NCBI RefSeq assembly: GCF_027923225.1
Contig: NZ_BSDI01000007.1
Coordinates: forward strand, 1-64,000
Direction: 5' to 3'
DNA: 64,000 nucleotides
From: Phytohabitans aurantiacus
GTDB taxonomy: Bacteria; Actinomycetota; Actinomycetes; Mycobacteriales; Micromonosporaceae
The position numbers and the translations under genes were made by a program. The notes beneath the pieces were generated by a model. That model did not search any database and was not told the origin of the DNA. It worked only from the letters and a program-made list of their open reading frames with translations. Of the stretch, positions 1-7,766 are shown piece by piece. How positions within the stretch are numbered: position 1 is the stretch's first letter; every line of letters begins with the position of its first letter.

Positions 1-507
1 GACCCGGCCACCGGCGAATACCACGTCTGGGACGAACCCGCCAACGGCCGCTGGAGCCTACAACCGCCACCATTCCCCGGCGGCGGCGGAGGACTCGTCT
101 CCACAGTGGACGACTACCACGCCTACTTCCGCATGCTCCTGAGCGGCGGCACCCACAACGGCGAGCGGATCCTGTCCCGACCCGCCGTCGAACTGATGAC
201 CGCCAACAGCCTCACCCCGGAACAGACCGCGGCCCGCACCGCCATGGCCCGCGACAACGTCCACATCTCCCACGGCCAAGGCCAACACGGCGGCTGGGGC
301 TACGGCATGGCCGTACGCACCTACCACGGCGACTACGCACCCATCGGCCAATACGGCTGGGACGGCGGCAGCGGCACCTCCACCTACGCCGACCCCCACC
401 ACCAACTCATCGGCATCCTGCTCACCCAGGTCGGCGCCTCCGCCCCCTACTCCATCCAAGTCATGCACGACTTCTGGACCACCATCTACCAAGCGATCGA
501 AGACTGA
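1..507 (+). CDS. Serine hydrolase, beta-lactamase (class C-like) family, 3' end only
   Basis: The reading frame is open from the first base, so the N-terminus lies outside the window; about 168 residues are visible. The visible part resembles the C-terminal part of beta-lactamase-related serine hydrolases (class C beta-lactamase, D-aminopeptidase or EstB esterase group): a glycine run followed by LVSTVDDYHAYFRMLL, then a stretch around SRPAVELMTAN. The catalytic SxxK and YxN motifs should lie upstream and cannot be checked, so neither activity nor substrate can be assigned. The gene ends in TGA and converges on the next gene, with a strong hairpin between them. Confidence 0.8.
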   Translation, partial: DPATGEYHVWDEPANGRWSLQPPPFPGGGGGLVSTVDDYHAYFRMLLSGGTHNGERILSRPAVELMTANSLTPEQTAARTAMARDNVHISHGQGQHGGWGYGMAVRTYHGDYAPIGQYGWDGGSGTSTYADPHHQLIGILLTQVGASAPYSIQVMHDFWTTIYQAIED

Positions 508-521
508 CACCAGCTAGGGCG

Positions 522-559
522 GGCGTCCCTCAGGTCATCGCCACGACCTGAGGGACGCC
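522..559. terminator. Bidirectional hairpin terminator
   Basis: A perfect 15-bp stem (GGCGTCCCTCAGGTC at 522-536 and its complement at 545-559) with an 8-nt loop lies between two convergent genes, 15 bp after the hydrolase stop. There is no T-run, as is usual for GC-rich actinobacteria. The convergent position supports a role for both strands. Confidence 0.85.
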
Positions 560-574
560 AAACGCCGGCACAGG

Positions 575-895
575 TCAGGCCGACGGGTCGCGCGTCTCGT
601 CACCGGCGAGCCAGCGCCGCCACGGCTCGCCCTCCTCCGGGACAAGCACGTCAAAGATCGGATGCCAGCGGCCGTCCGGCCCGTACGACCCCAACGTGTA
701 GAAGCCGTCATCGCTCGGTTCGATCACGATCTCGGTGGTCCCGGTCACCTGGCCGGCGACCCGGTCGGCCCGATTGAGTTCGTGCACGCGCTGCTGCGCC
801 TCGCGCGGACTCGTGCAGTTGCCCTCGACGTGCCAGACCCCGTCCGTATCGACGTGCCCAACCTCGAGCCCGTCGGACCACCGGTAGACGTACAT
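575..895 (-). CDS. Small hypothetical protein (106 aa)
   Basis: I do not recognise the family. The protein is acidic and soluble-looking (MYVYRWSDGLEVGHVDTDGV at the start, ending GDETRDPSA), with many Trp and Gly residues and no signal peptide or membrane segment. A phrase rich in EIVIEPSDDGFYTLG suggests a small beta-rich fold. Support for coding is the frame length, the clean convergent position against a terminator, and composition typical of actinobacterial proteins. A copy of repeat family A ends 26 bp upstream of its start codon, so its promoter must lie in or beyond that repeat. Confidence 0.6.
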   Translation of the reverse strand: MYVYRWSDGLEVGHVDTDGVWHVEGNCTSPREAQQRVHELNRADRVAGQVTGTTEIVIEPSDDGFYTLGSYGPDGRWHPIFDVLVPEEGEPWRRWLAGDETRDPSA

Positions 896-920
896 CAGCC
901 GATCCTATGCAGAAACATCC

Positions 921-973
921 GGGCTACCGCGACGTGCGTCGCGGTCGATACCGTCGCTCCCGCGGCCTCACCC
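921..973 (+). repeat. Repeat family A, copy A1 (53 bp)
   Basis: It runs from GGGCTACCGCGACG to GCTCCCGCGGCCTCACCC. It carries an internal hairpin, CCGCGAC-GTGC-GTCGCGG. It pairs in inverted orientation with A2; the similarity extends outward through ACATCC on the left and GGATGT on the right. Confidence 0.9.
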
Positions 974-1126
974 GCCGCGTGTGGTCGCGCTCTGCGCCTG
1001 TCGGCGCCTCGCCGTCCGGCCGTGGCCGAGGCGGCAGGAACCCTGTTTTTGTTGCCTCGGCGGCAGCCGGAAGCCGCGATATCAGGGTTTTGTTGGCTCG
1101 CCCACGCTGGGTTGTGGGTGCGCGGT

Positions 1127-1179
1127 GGGTGAGGCCGCGGGAGCTGCGGTCTTGTGCGCGGCGGGCGTCGCGGTAGCTC
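1127..1179 (-). repeat. Repeat family A, copy A2 (53 bp)
   Basis: Inverted partner of A1, reading GGGTGAGGCCGCGGGAGC to GTCGCGGTAGCTC on the + strand. It is preceded by GGTTGTG, a flank shared with copies A3 and A7. Confidence 0.9.
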
Positions 1180-1228
1180 GGATGTCGGTTCTGGTTTTGG
1201 GCTTGTCCTTGTTCCGCGAAGGGTCGTC

Positions 1229-1304
1229 GATCAAGGCCATGTGCGTGGATCAAGGGCGTATGCACGCGGTTTTGAGATCGAACCGCGTGTGTTTGCCCTT
1301 GATC
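1229..1304 (+). repeat. Repeat family B, copy B1 (76 bp)
   Basis: A GATCAAGG box at 1229, then exactly 19 bp later a 57-bp palindromic unit (1248-1304) with arms of about 24 bp (four mismatches) around the loop TGAGATCG. The outer ten bases of each arm are GATCAAGGGC and its complement. Confidence 0.9.
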
Positions 1305-1336
1305 GGCGCGGCCCGGCGCGGCCGGGCGCGGCCGGG

Positions 1337-1365
1337 CGCGGCCTCACCCGCCGCCGTCGCACGAC
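1337..1365 (+). repeat. Truncated repeat A fragment
   Basis: The phrase GCGGCCTCACCCGCCGCCG matches only the CCTCACCC end of family A and its flank. It faces A3 in the same convergent arrangement as the intact pairs A1/A2 and A5/A6. Confidence 0.6.
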
Positions 1366-1400
1366 CAAACCCGACCGGCGTGAGGTTGTGCGGACGCGCG

Positions 1401-1454
1401 GGGTGAGGCCGCGGGAGCAACGGGCATCGCGCACGGCGGGCGTCGCGGTAGCTC
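1401..1454 (-). repeat. Repeat family A, copy A3 (54 bp)
   Basis: Reads GGGTGAGGCCGCGGGAGC to GTCGCGGTAGCTC, followed by AAAATCTC, a flank also seen beside A4. It ends 12 bp before the stop codon of the methionine aminopeptidase gene. Confidence 0.9.
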
Positions 1455-1466
1455 AAAATCTCCGAA

Positions 1467-2240
1467 CTAGTTTTCGGCGCGGCGGGTGAGGACCAGCGGG
1501 CCGTCGTGGGTGATGGCGACCGTGTGCTCGGAGTGGGCGGTGCGCGAGCCGTCGGCCGACCGGATGGTCCAGCCGTCCTTGTCGTAGACGATCCGGTCGG
1601 TGGTGCGGGCGAGCCAGGGTTCGAGCGCGAGGGTCAGGCCCGGCCGGAGCGTGAGGCCGCGGCCCGGCCGGCCCTTGTTGGAGACGTGTGGCTCCTCGTG
1701 CATGGTGCGGCCGAGGCCGTGGCCGCCGAACTCGGTGTTGACCGGATAGCCGTAGCTGTCGGCCACCGCCCAGATGGCGGCCGAGATGTCACCCAGGCGG
1801 TTGCCCGGCCGCGCCACCGCGATCGCCGCCTCCAGCGCTTCCTCGGTGGCGCGGATGAGCCGCAGGTCCTCTTCGGCGGCGGTGCCGACGACGACGGTGC
1901 GCGCCGAGTCGGCCACCCAGCCGTCGATGCTGACCGCGAGGTCAGCGCTGAGCACGTCGCCGTCGCGCAGCGTGTAGTCGTGGGGCAGGCCGTGCAGGAC
2001 GGCGTCGTTGACCGACAGGCAGATGACGTTGCGGAACGGGCCGCGCCCGAAGGACGGTTCGTAGTCCCAGTAGCACGACTCCGCGCCGCGTTGTTTGATC
2101 ATCGCGCGCACGTGGTGTTCCAGGTCCAGGAGGTTGACGCCCACGTCGGCGAGCCGGCCGACCTCAGTGAGCGCCTCGGCGACGAAACGCCCGGCCACGT
2201 GCATGCGTTCGATCTCCGCAGGCGTCTTCAACTCGATCAC
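1467..2240 (-). CDS. map: Type I methionine aminopeptidase
   Basis: Removes the initiator methionine from nascent proteins in the cytoplasm, using two metal ions. The 257-aa length is normal for a bacterial type I enzyme without an N-terminal extension. All expected residues are visible: substrate His83 (NDAVLHGLP), metal ligands Asp100 and Asp111, His174 (FGGHGLGR), Glu207 (ALEPWL) and Glu238 (SEHTVAIT). The start ATG lies just 3 bp from a short palindrome shared with the divergent XRE gene. Actinomycetes usually have more than one map gene. This copy is not beside secY/adk/infA, so it is probably an accessory copy; that is inference. Confidence 0.92.
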   Translation of the reverse strand: MIELKTPAEIERMHVAGRFVAEALTEVGRLADVGVNLLDLEHHVRAMIKQRGAESCYWDYEPSFGRGPFRNVICLSVNDAVLHGLPHDYTLRDGDVLSADLAVSIDGWVADSARTVVVGTAAEEDLRLIRATEEALEAAIAVARPGNRLGDISAAIWAVADSYGYPVNTEFGGHGLGRTMHEEPHVSNKGRPGRGLTLRPGLTLALEPWLARTTDRIVYDKDGWTIRSADGSRTAHSEHTVAITHDGPLVLTRRAEN

Positions 2241-2243
2241 CCC

Positions 2244-2257
2244 GGTATAGTAATACC
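2244..2257. promoter_or_regulatory. Candidate operator between map and the XRE gene
   Basis: GGTAT-AGTA-ATACC, a 5-bp inverted repeat in the only AT-rich patch of the 35-bp divergent intergenic region. It overlaps the sequence TATAGT, which could serve as a -10 element for the XRE gene. It is a plausible binding site for the XRE protein controlling both genes. Confidence 0.45.
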
Positions 2258-2275
2258 AACCGTAAGCTGGGAGCC

Positions 2276-2545
2276 ATGGTCCGCCAACCGCTCACACCCG
2301 AGCAGATCGAAGCCGGCAGGCGTCTCGGCGCGCTGCTGCGCCACGCGCGCGCGGGACGTGACCTGGCGGAGGTGGCGCACGCGGCCGGCATCTCGCCGGA
2401 GACCCTGCGCAAGATCGAGACCGGACGGCTACCCTCCCCCGGATTCGGCACGATCATCTGCCTGGGAGAGGCGCTCGGCCTGCCGCTGCAGGATCTGGCG
2501 GCCGCCTGGCGCGGCAGCGGCCTACCGCTGCGAGCGGTCTCCTAG
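2276..2545 (+). CDS. XRE-family HTH transcriptional regulator (89 aa)
   Basis: A single helix-turn-helix domain fills the protein: residues about 15-70 contain LGALLRHARAGRDLAEVAHA and the recognition helix region GISPETLRKIETGRLPSP, which matches the Cro/C1 type. There is no additional sensing domain. The gene is divergent from map with only 35 bp between start codons, so it probably controls itself and perhaps map. Its 3' end lies 7 bp from the stop of the convergent permease gene. Confidence 0.85.
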   Translation: MVRQPLTPEQIEAGRRLGALLRHARAGRDLAEVAHAAGISPETLRKIETGRLPSPGFGTIICLGEALGLPLQDLAAAWRGSGLPLRAVS

Positions 2546-2552
2546 CCCCTGG

Positions 2553-3599
2553 CTATTCCTGGGCCTTGCCTCCGGTGATGCGCGAGACGACGAGGGCGAT
2601 GAGGATGATCGCGCCGTTGAGCGCGCCGATCCACTGTGCCGGTACGCCGGCGAGCGTGAGCACATTTTGGATCATGAAGAGCAGCAGGATGCCCGTGAAC
2701 GCGCCGAACATCGTGCCCTTGCCGCCATTGAGGCTCACGCCACCGATGACGGCGGCCGCGAAGACGGTGAAGATGGCGCCGTTGCCCTGCGACGCGGCGA
2801 CCGAGGCGAGCCGGCCGGAGAGCAGGAGCCCACCCAGCGCGGCGAGGACGCTGGCGCCGATGAGGGCCGTCCACAGTACACGGTCGGTACGGATACCCGC
2901 GGCCTTGGCGGCGTCGATGTTGCCGCCGATCGCGTACAGGGACCGCCCGAACGCGGTGTAGCCGAGCAGCACGATACCGGCCGCGAAGAGCGCGACGCAG
3001 ATCCAGATCGACGCCGGGACACCGAGCCAGACCGCCGTGCCCAGGTACATCATCGACTCGGGCAGGTTGAAGAACGTCTGACCGCCGGAGATGCCGGTCA
3101 GCAGGCCGCGCAGGACGATGAGCATGCCCAGCGTCACGATGAACCCGTGCAGTCCAAACCGGACGATCAGTGCCGCGTTGGCGACGCCGATGAGGGCGCC
3201 GACCGCCAGCGTGATCGGTATCGCCCAGCCACCGGGTAACAGGCCGGTGCCGTGCCCCGCGCCCACGGCGACGGTCATCCAGGCGGCGACGCCTGGAGCG
3301 AGGCCGAAGGTCGACTCCAGCGACAGGTCCATCTTGCCGGCGACCAGCACGATGGTCTGTGCCAGCACGAGCAGCGCGACCTCCGCCATGGTCTGACCGA
3401 TGTTGATGAGGTTGTCCGCCTGGAGGAAGACCGGGCTGATGATCTGCCCGACGATGGCGATGAGCACGATCGCGGGCACGAGGGCCAGATCGCGCAGCCG
3501 GGCGAGCGCCAGCCTCGCGGCCGGGCGGCGCGGCGCGGCGGTGGAGGTGACGGATGAGCCGTCGGGCGCCGCGTGCGCCGGTGTCATGATCTCAGGCAT
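2553..3599 (-). CDS. Sugar ABC transporter permease, RbsC family
   Basis: Inner-membrane permease of 348 aa, the usual size for RbsC/XylH/AraH proteins, with multiple hydrophobic segments beginning near residue 30 (LALARLRDLALVPAIVLIAI) and the family phrases LPESMMYLG and GGNIDAAKAAGI. It starts 8 bp inside the 3' end of the ATPase gene, so the two are translationally coupled. It is the last gene of the operon fuconate dehydratase, binding protein, ATPase, permease, which suggests import of a fucose-like sugar or sugar acid. Confidence 0.9.
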   Translation of the reverse strand: MPEIMTPAHAAPDGSSVTSTAAPRRPAARLALARLRDLALVPAIVLIAIVGQIISPVFLQADNLINIGQTMAEVALLVLAQTIVLVAGKMDLSLESTFGLAPGVAAWMTVAVGAGHGTGLLPGGWAIPITLAVGALIGVANAALIVRFGLHGFIVTLGMLIVLRGLLTGISGGQTFFNLPESMMYLGTAVWLGVPASIWICVALFAAGIVLLGYTAFGRSLYAIGGNIDAAKAAGIRTDRVLWTALIGASVLAALGGLLLSGRLASVAASQGNGAIFTVFAAAVIGGVSLNGGKGTMFGAFTGILLLFMIQNVLTLAGVPAQWIGALNGAIILIALVVSRITGGKAQE

Positions 3600-5124
3600 C
3601 GATGCTCAGTCCTTCCATCGCGGCCACGAGGTCGTGGTCACGCCAGCCGCTTGGCAGATCAGCGACGATCCGGCCCTGGAACATCACCAGGACGCGATCG
3701 CAGATTCGAAGGTCGTCGAGTTCGTCGGAGGCGACGATCACGCCGGTGCCACGCGCGGCGACCTGGTCGACCTTGTCGAGCAGGAACTCCTTGGAGCGCA
3801 CGTCCACACCGGCCGTGGGTGTGATGAGGACGAGCACCTTGGGATCGTTGGCGAGCGCGCGTGCCATGACGACCTTCTGCTGGTTGCCTCCGGAGAGCCC
3901 GGATACCGGCAGGTCCGGACCGGGTGTCTTGATGGCCAGTTCGTCGATCATCGACCTGGCGACGGCGTCGCGGCGGCGGCCGCTGAGGAAACCGGCCGGC
4001 CCGAGCCGCTCCGGGATCGTCAGGGTCGCGTTGTCGGCGATCGACATGTTGGCGACCAGGCCCTGCTGATGACGGTCCTGGGGGACGAAACCGATCCCGC
4101 TGGCCAGTGCCGCGTTGACGTCTCCGGCGCGGGGGCGTGCGCCGGCCACCGTGATAGTGCCCGCGCCGGCGGTTCGCAGGCCGACGATGGTCTCGGCCAC
4201 CTCGGTCTTGCCGCTGCCGCCGGAGCCGGCGAGTCCGACGATCTCGCCCGGCCGCACCCGCAGGGACACGTCGTCGAAGACGCCGCTGGTGGACAGGCCG
4301 GACACGTCGAGTACCAGATCGGTGGTGGCCGCGGGCGCGGTGCGTGAACGGGCGGCCGCGAGCGCGGTGGCCTCGCCGGTCATGGCGGCGATCAGCTCGC
4401 CGCGCGGCAGGTCGGCGACCCGGGCCGTGACGATGTGCCGGGCGTCGCGAAAGACCGTCACCATGTCGCAGATCTCATAGATCTCCTGCAGGTGGTGGCT
4501 GATGAACAGGAACGTCACGCCCTGGCCCTGCAGGTCGCGGATGTGGCCGAACAGCCGGGCGATCGCGCCGGCGTCCAGCTGGGCGGTGGGCTCGTCCAGG
4601 ATGATGAACCGGGCGCCGAACGACAGCGCCCGGGCGATCTCGACGAACTGGCGCTGCTCGACGCTCAGTTCGTGCGCCTTGGCGTCGACGTCCACGTCGA
4701 CGGACCAGTCGGCCAGCAGGCTCCGGGCCTCGCGCCGCAGCGAACGCCAGCTGATCAGCCCGCCACGGTTGCGGTGGTACCGGTTGAGCAGCAGGTTCTC
4801 GGCCACGGTCAACTCGGGGATGATGGTGGATTTCTGGTACACGCAGGCGACGTGCCGCCGCCACGCGTCCCGTTCCGATAACCGGGGCGCCGCCTGCCCG
4901 TTGAAAAGGACCTGCCCGGTGTCCGGTGCCTGTAGACCGGTCAGGATCGACACCAAGGTGGACTTGCCGGCACCGTTCCGGCCGACGAGAGCGTGGGTCT
5001 CCCCCGGCCGTACCTGGATGTGGGCCCGGTCGAGCGCCACCGTCGACCCGTACCGCTTGCTGATGTTGGTTGCCTCGGCCACGGGCGGGCCCGCCTGGGC
5101 CCACCCGTTCTCGTCGCCGCTCAT
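3592..5124 (-). CDS. Sugar ABC transporter ATPase, RbsA/MglA family, two nucleotide-binding domains
   Basis: 510 aa with two ATPase domains, as is usual for the family. Domain 1 is canonical: Walker A GRNGAGKST near residue 53, signature LSVEQRQFVEIARAL, Walker B FIILDEPTAQLD. Domain 2 has an acceptable P-loop (GSGGSGKTE) and signature (LSGGNQQKVVMARAL). Its Walker B, however, reads LVLITPTAGVD, so the usual Asp-Glu pair, including the catalytic glutamate, is replaced by Ile-Thr. Hydrolysis probably depends on domain 1 alone. The gene is 40 bp downstream of the binding-protein gene and overlaps the permease gene. Confidence 0.92.
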   Translation of the reverse strand: MSGDENGWAQAGPPVAEATNISKRYGSTVALDRAHIQVRPGETHALVGRNGAGKSTLVSILTGLQAPDTGQVLFNGQAAPRLSERDAWRRHVACVYQKSTIIPELTVAENLLLNRYHRNRGGLISWRSLRREARSLLADWSVDVDVDAKAHELSVEQRQFVEIARALSFGARFIILDEPTAQLDAGAIARLFGHIRDLQGQGVTFLFISHHLQEIYEICDMVTVFRDARHIVTARVADLPRGELIAAMTGEATALAAARSRTAPAATTDLVLDVSGLSTSGVFDDVSLRVRPGEIVGLAGSGGSGKTEVAETIVGLRTAGAGTITVAGARPRAGDVNAALASGIGFVPQDRHQQGLVANMSIADNATLTIPERLGPAGFLSGRRRDAVARSMIDELAIKTPGPDLPVSGLSGGNQQKVVMARALANDPKVLVLITPTAGVDVRSKEFLLDKVDQVAARGTGVIVASDELDDLRICDRVLVMFQGRIVADLPSGWRDHDLVAAMEGLSIDA

Positions 5125-5164
5125 GTGCCCGTGCTCTCCTGCCCGTGCTCTCCTTCGCGGCTGG

Positions 5165-6229
5165 TCAGCCGATGTTGTTGCCCCACAACGACTTGTCGTC
5201 CGGTTTGAGGCTCGCGACCCCGCCGTAGCTGCCGCCGTCGAGGGTCACCAGAGGGGCGGAGAGCTGGTCTTCGAGTACGCCGTCGCGGACCTGGATGATG
5301 GTGCTGTCATGGTCGGTCGGGCCGGGCTGGAACGTCTTGCCGTCGATGGCCGCCTTCAGGTAGAAGAGGGCGTACTTGGCGTACAGGTCGGCCGGCTGGG
5401 AGACGGTGGCGTCGATGTTGCCGCCGGCGATGTCCTGCAGTTCCTTGGGAATGCCGTCGTTGGAGACGACGAACACGTGCTTGGGGTCGTCCGGTGGCAC
5501 GGCGAGGCCGCGCTGCTTGAGCAGCTGGAGCGTGCCGGCCAGGGCGAAGCTGGACTGCATGTAGACGCCCTTGATGTCGGGGTGCTCGGTCAGGCGGATC
5601 TGCAGCTTCTGCGAGGCGATCGCGCCGTCCCAGTTCGTGGCCTCGCCGAAGACGGTGATGCCCGGGTAGTTCTTCTTCATGCAGTCGTTGAACGCCTCGG
5701 TGCGGTCGCGGCCGTTGATGGAGGCCAGGTCGCCCTGGAGCATCACGACCTTCCCGGTGCCCTTGAGCTTGGTGCCGAGGAACTGGCACGCCTTCTCGCC
5801 GTAGGCGCGGTTGTCGGCGCGTACGACCATGAACACGTCACCCTGGTCGGGGCGGGTGTCGATGGTCACGACGGGGATCTTCTTGGACGCCAGGGTCTGC
5901 AGCGTGGGGGCGATCGCGGCGGTGTCCTGCGGTGCCATGGCGATGCCCTTGACGCCCTGGCTGATGAACGACTGGACGTTGGAGGTCAGCTTCGCCACGT
6001 CGTTCTGGGAGTTTGTCGTCTTCAGGTCCAGCCCGAGCTCGGTGGCGTACTGGGGCGTGTACTTGATGTACGAGTTCCAGAAGTCGGTGTCCGAACGCGG
6101 GTAGTCGACGCCGACCACCGCCGACTTGGCGCCACCGTCTCCGGTCGACGCGTCGTCGCCGCACGCGCTCAGCAGCGCGGCGGCGGAGATCAGGACAGCC
6201 GCTGCCGCGGCGATACGTCTTGGGTGCAT
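5165..6229 (-). CDS. Periplasmic-type sugar-binding lipoprotein (RbsB/XylF family)
   Basis: A 354-aa solute-binding protein. The N-terminus is a lipoprotein signal (MHPRRIAAAAAVLISAAALL then the lipobox LSAC), so the mature protein is anchored to the outer face of the membrane. The body is of the Peripla_BP_4 type (VVGVDYPRSDTDFWNSYIK, GIAMAPQDTAAI, GDLASINGRDRTEAF). Its ATG shares a base with the TGA stop of the dehydratase gene (TGATG), indicating translational coupling. Its ligand is presumably the substrate or precursor of the dehydratase; this is inferred from context only. Confidence 0.9.
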   Translation of the reverse strand: MHPRRIAAAAAVLISAAALLSACGDDASTGDGGAKSAVVGVDYPRSDTDFWNSYIKYTPQYATELGLDLKTTNSQNDVAKLTSNVQSFISQGVKGIAMAPQDTAAIAPTLQTLASKKIPVVTIDTRPDQGDVFMVVRADNRAYGEKACQFLGTKLKGTGKVVMLQGDLASINGRDRTEAFNDCMKKNYPGITVFGEATNWDGAIASQKLQIRLTEHPDIKGVYMQSSFALAGTLQLLKQRGLAVPPDDPKHVFVVSNDGIPKELQDIAGGNIDATVSQPADLYAKYALFYLKAAIDGKTFQPGPTDHDSTIIQVRDGVLEDQLSAPLVTLDGGSYGGVASLKPDDKSLWGNNIG

Positions 6230-7542
6230 CACGACTCCTCTGATGAGTTCCACTGTGGACCGTTGGGAAAGCTGTACGCGGCGACCGATTCCGGGTGCAT
6301 GCGCGCACCGGTACCGGGCAGCTCGGGCGCGACGTAGCGCCCTTCGCGGATGACGACGGGATCGGCGAAGTGTTGGTGCAGGTGGTCGACGTACTCGATG
6401 AGCCGGTCGTCGGTGCTGCCACTGACCGCGACGTAGTCGAACATCGCCAGGTGCTGCACCATCTCGCACAGCCCCACACCACCGGCGTGCGGGCAGACCG
6501 GTACGCCGAACTTGGCCGCCAGGAGCAGGATCGCGATGTTCTCGTTGACACCCGCCACCCGAGTGGCGTCCATCTGCAGCACGTCGATCGCCTGCGCCTG
6601 GAGCAGTTGCTTGAACATGACCTGGTTGTGGCAGTGTTCGCCGGTGGCGACCTTGATCGGCGCGATGGCGCCCCGGATCGCGGCGTGTCCCAGTACGTCG
6701 TCCGGCGAGGTCGGTTCCTCGATCCAGTACGGGTCGTACTCGGCCAGCGGCCCCAGCCAGTCGATCGCCTGCCGCACTCCCCAGGCCTGGTTGGCGTCGA
6801 TCGCGATCCGGATGTCCGGGCCCACCGCCTCGCGGGCCAGGGCCATCCGCCGGACGTCGGCGTCGTTGTCCGCGCCGACCTTGAGCTTGATCAGGTCGAA
6901 GCCGTCGGCGACTGCTTCCCTGGCCAGGCGGACCAATTTCTCGTCGGTGTAGCCCAGCCAGCCGGGTGTCGTGGTGTACGCCGGATAGCCGAGCGCCAGA
7001 AGGTCTTTCTGCCGCTGCTCGCGTCCGGGCTGCGCCCGCTGGAGGATGTCCAGCGCCTCTTCCGGTGTGAGCGCGTCGCGCAGGTACCGGAAGTCGACGA
7101 GGCCGACCAGTTGGGCCGGTGACATCTCGGCCAGCAGCCGCCACAGCGGCTTGCCCTCGCGCCGGGCGTACAGGTCCCAGGCGGCGTTGACGATCGCGCC
7201 GGCCGCCATGTGGATGGCGCCCTTGTGCGGGCCGAGCCAGCGCAGCTGGCTGTCGCCGGTCAGCGTCTGCGAGAACGATCCGAGGTCGGCCAGGACGTCC
7301 GCCACGGGCAACCCCACGACCAGCGGCGCGAGCGCGCGGATCGCGGCGACCTGGACCTCGTTGCCCCGCCCGACCGTGAAGGCGAGCCCGAACCCCTCCT
7401 CGCCGCCGCTGGTGCGGATCGTCACGTAGGCGGCCGAGTAGTCCGGCTCGGGGTTCATCGCGTCCGACCCGTCCAGCTCACGGGAGGTCGGGAATCGGAC
7501 GTCGATCGCGTCGACCGCCGTGATCACCTCAGACATCGCCAT
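6229..7542 (-). CDS. fucD: L-fuconate dehydratase, enolase superfamily
   Basis: Predicted to dehydrate L-fuconate to 2-keto-3-deoxy-L-fuconate. The sequence follows FucD/ENOSF1 closely: YLRDALTPEEALDILQ, TTTPGWLGYTDEKLVRLARE, catalytic KxK in LIKLKVG, metal ligands in IAIDANQAW, WIEEPTSPDDVLGH and GEHCHNQVMFKQLLQ, and a catalytic histidine in CPHAGGVGLCE. About 437 aa, normal for the family. The start is placed at 7542 (MAMSEVITAV) behind a GGGG-rich ribosome site; 7536 is an alternative, and a longer frame to 7653 has no homology support. First gene of the operon with the sugar transporter, divergent from the GntR-led arm. Confidence 0.88.
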   Translation of the reverse strand: MAMSEVITAVDAIDVRFPTSRELDGSDAMNPEPDYSAAYVTIRTSGGEEGFGLAFTVGRGNEVQVAAIRALAPLVVGLPVADVLADLGSFSQTLTGDSQLRWLGPHKGAIHMAAGAIVNAAWDLYARREGKPLWRLLAEMSPAQLVGLVDFRYLRDALTPEEALDILQRAQPGREQRQKDLLALGYPAYTTTPGWLGYTDEKLVRLAREAVADGFDLIKLKVGADNDADVRRMALAREAVGPDIRIAIDANQAWGVRQAIDWLGPLAEYDPYWIEEPTSPDDVLGHAAIRGAIAPIKVATGEHCHNQVMFKQLLQAQAIDVLQMDATRVAGVNENIAILLLAAKFGVPVCPHAGGVGLCEMVQHLAMFDYVAVSGSTDDRLIEYVDHLHQHFADPVVIREGRYVAPELPGTGARMHPESVAAYSFPNGPQWNSSEES

Positions 7543-7766
7543 CCGCCCCTGCCGCAACTCGCTCGAAACACCCCTGTGCCATGGGATGTCTTTATAGCCG
7601 CCGGCCACGCCGCCGTCTAGCCGCAGGCCGAAAAAGTTGTTGTCCAGCCGCATATTCGGATCCGGTCACCGCCCTGGCCAGCACTCGGGTGAGAACACAG
7701 GGTTACGAGACATGGGATCACCTGCTAGTGTTCGGGCTCGCGTAACCGAACCTCAGAGGGGCCCGA
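7543..7766. promoter_or_regulatory. Divergent control region of the fuconate cluster
   Basis: This 224-bp region separates the dehydratase/transporter arm from the GntR-led arm. The octamer CATGGGAT occurs twice, at 7580-7587 and 7711-7718, one near each arm. An inverted pair GGTTACG / CGTAACC (7701-7707 and about 7740-7746) flanks the second octamer just upstream of the regulator gene. These are candidate GntR sites; the assignment is speculative. Confidence 0.35.

Larger units (their letters stand above)
896..1466. other. Gene-free gap with repeat families A and B
   Basis: This 571-bp gap has no convincing gene. In order on the + strand it holds repeat A1 (921-973), a 153-bp spacer, inverted A2 (1127-1179), element B1 (1229-1304), a truncated A fragment (about 1337-1365) and inverted A3 (1401-1454). 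The A1-A2 spacer contains two loosely similar T-rich phrases (CCCTGTTTTTGTTGCCTCG and CAGGGTTTTGTTGGCTCG). Confidence 0.8.

Noticed and set aside
896..1466. CRISPR-like array in the repeat gaps
   Set aside because: Repeats are few, of two families, in mixed orientation, with no regular spacers and no cas genes.
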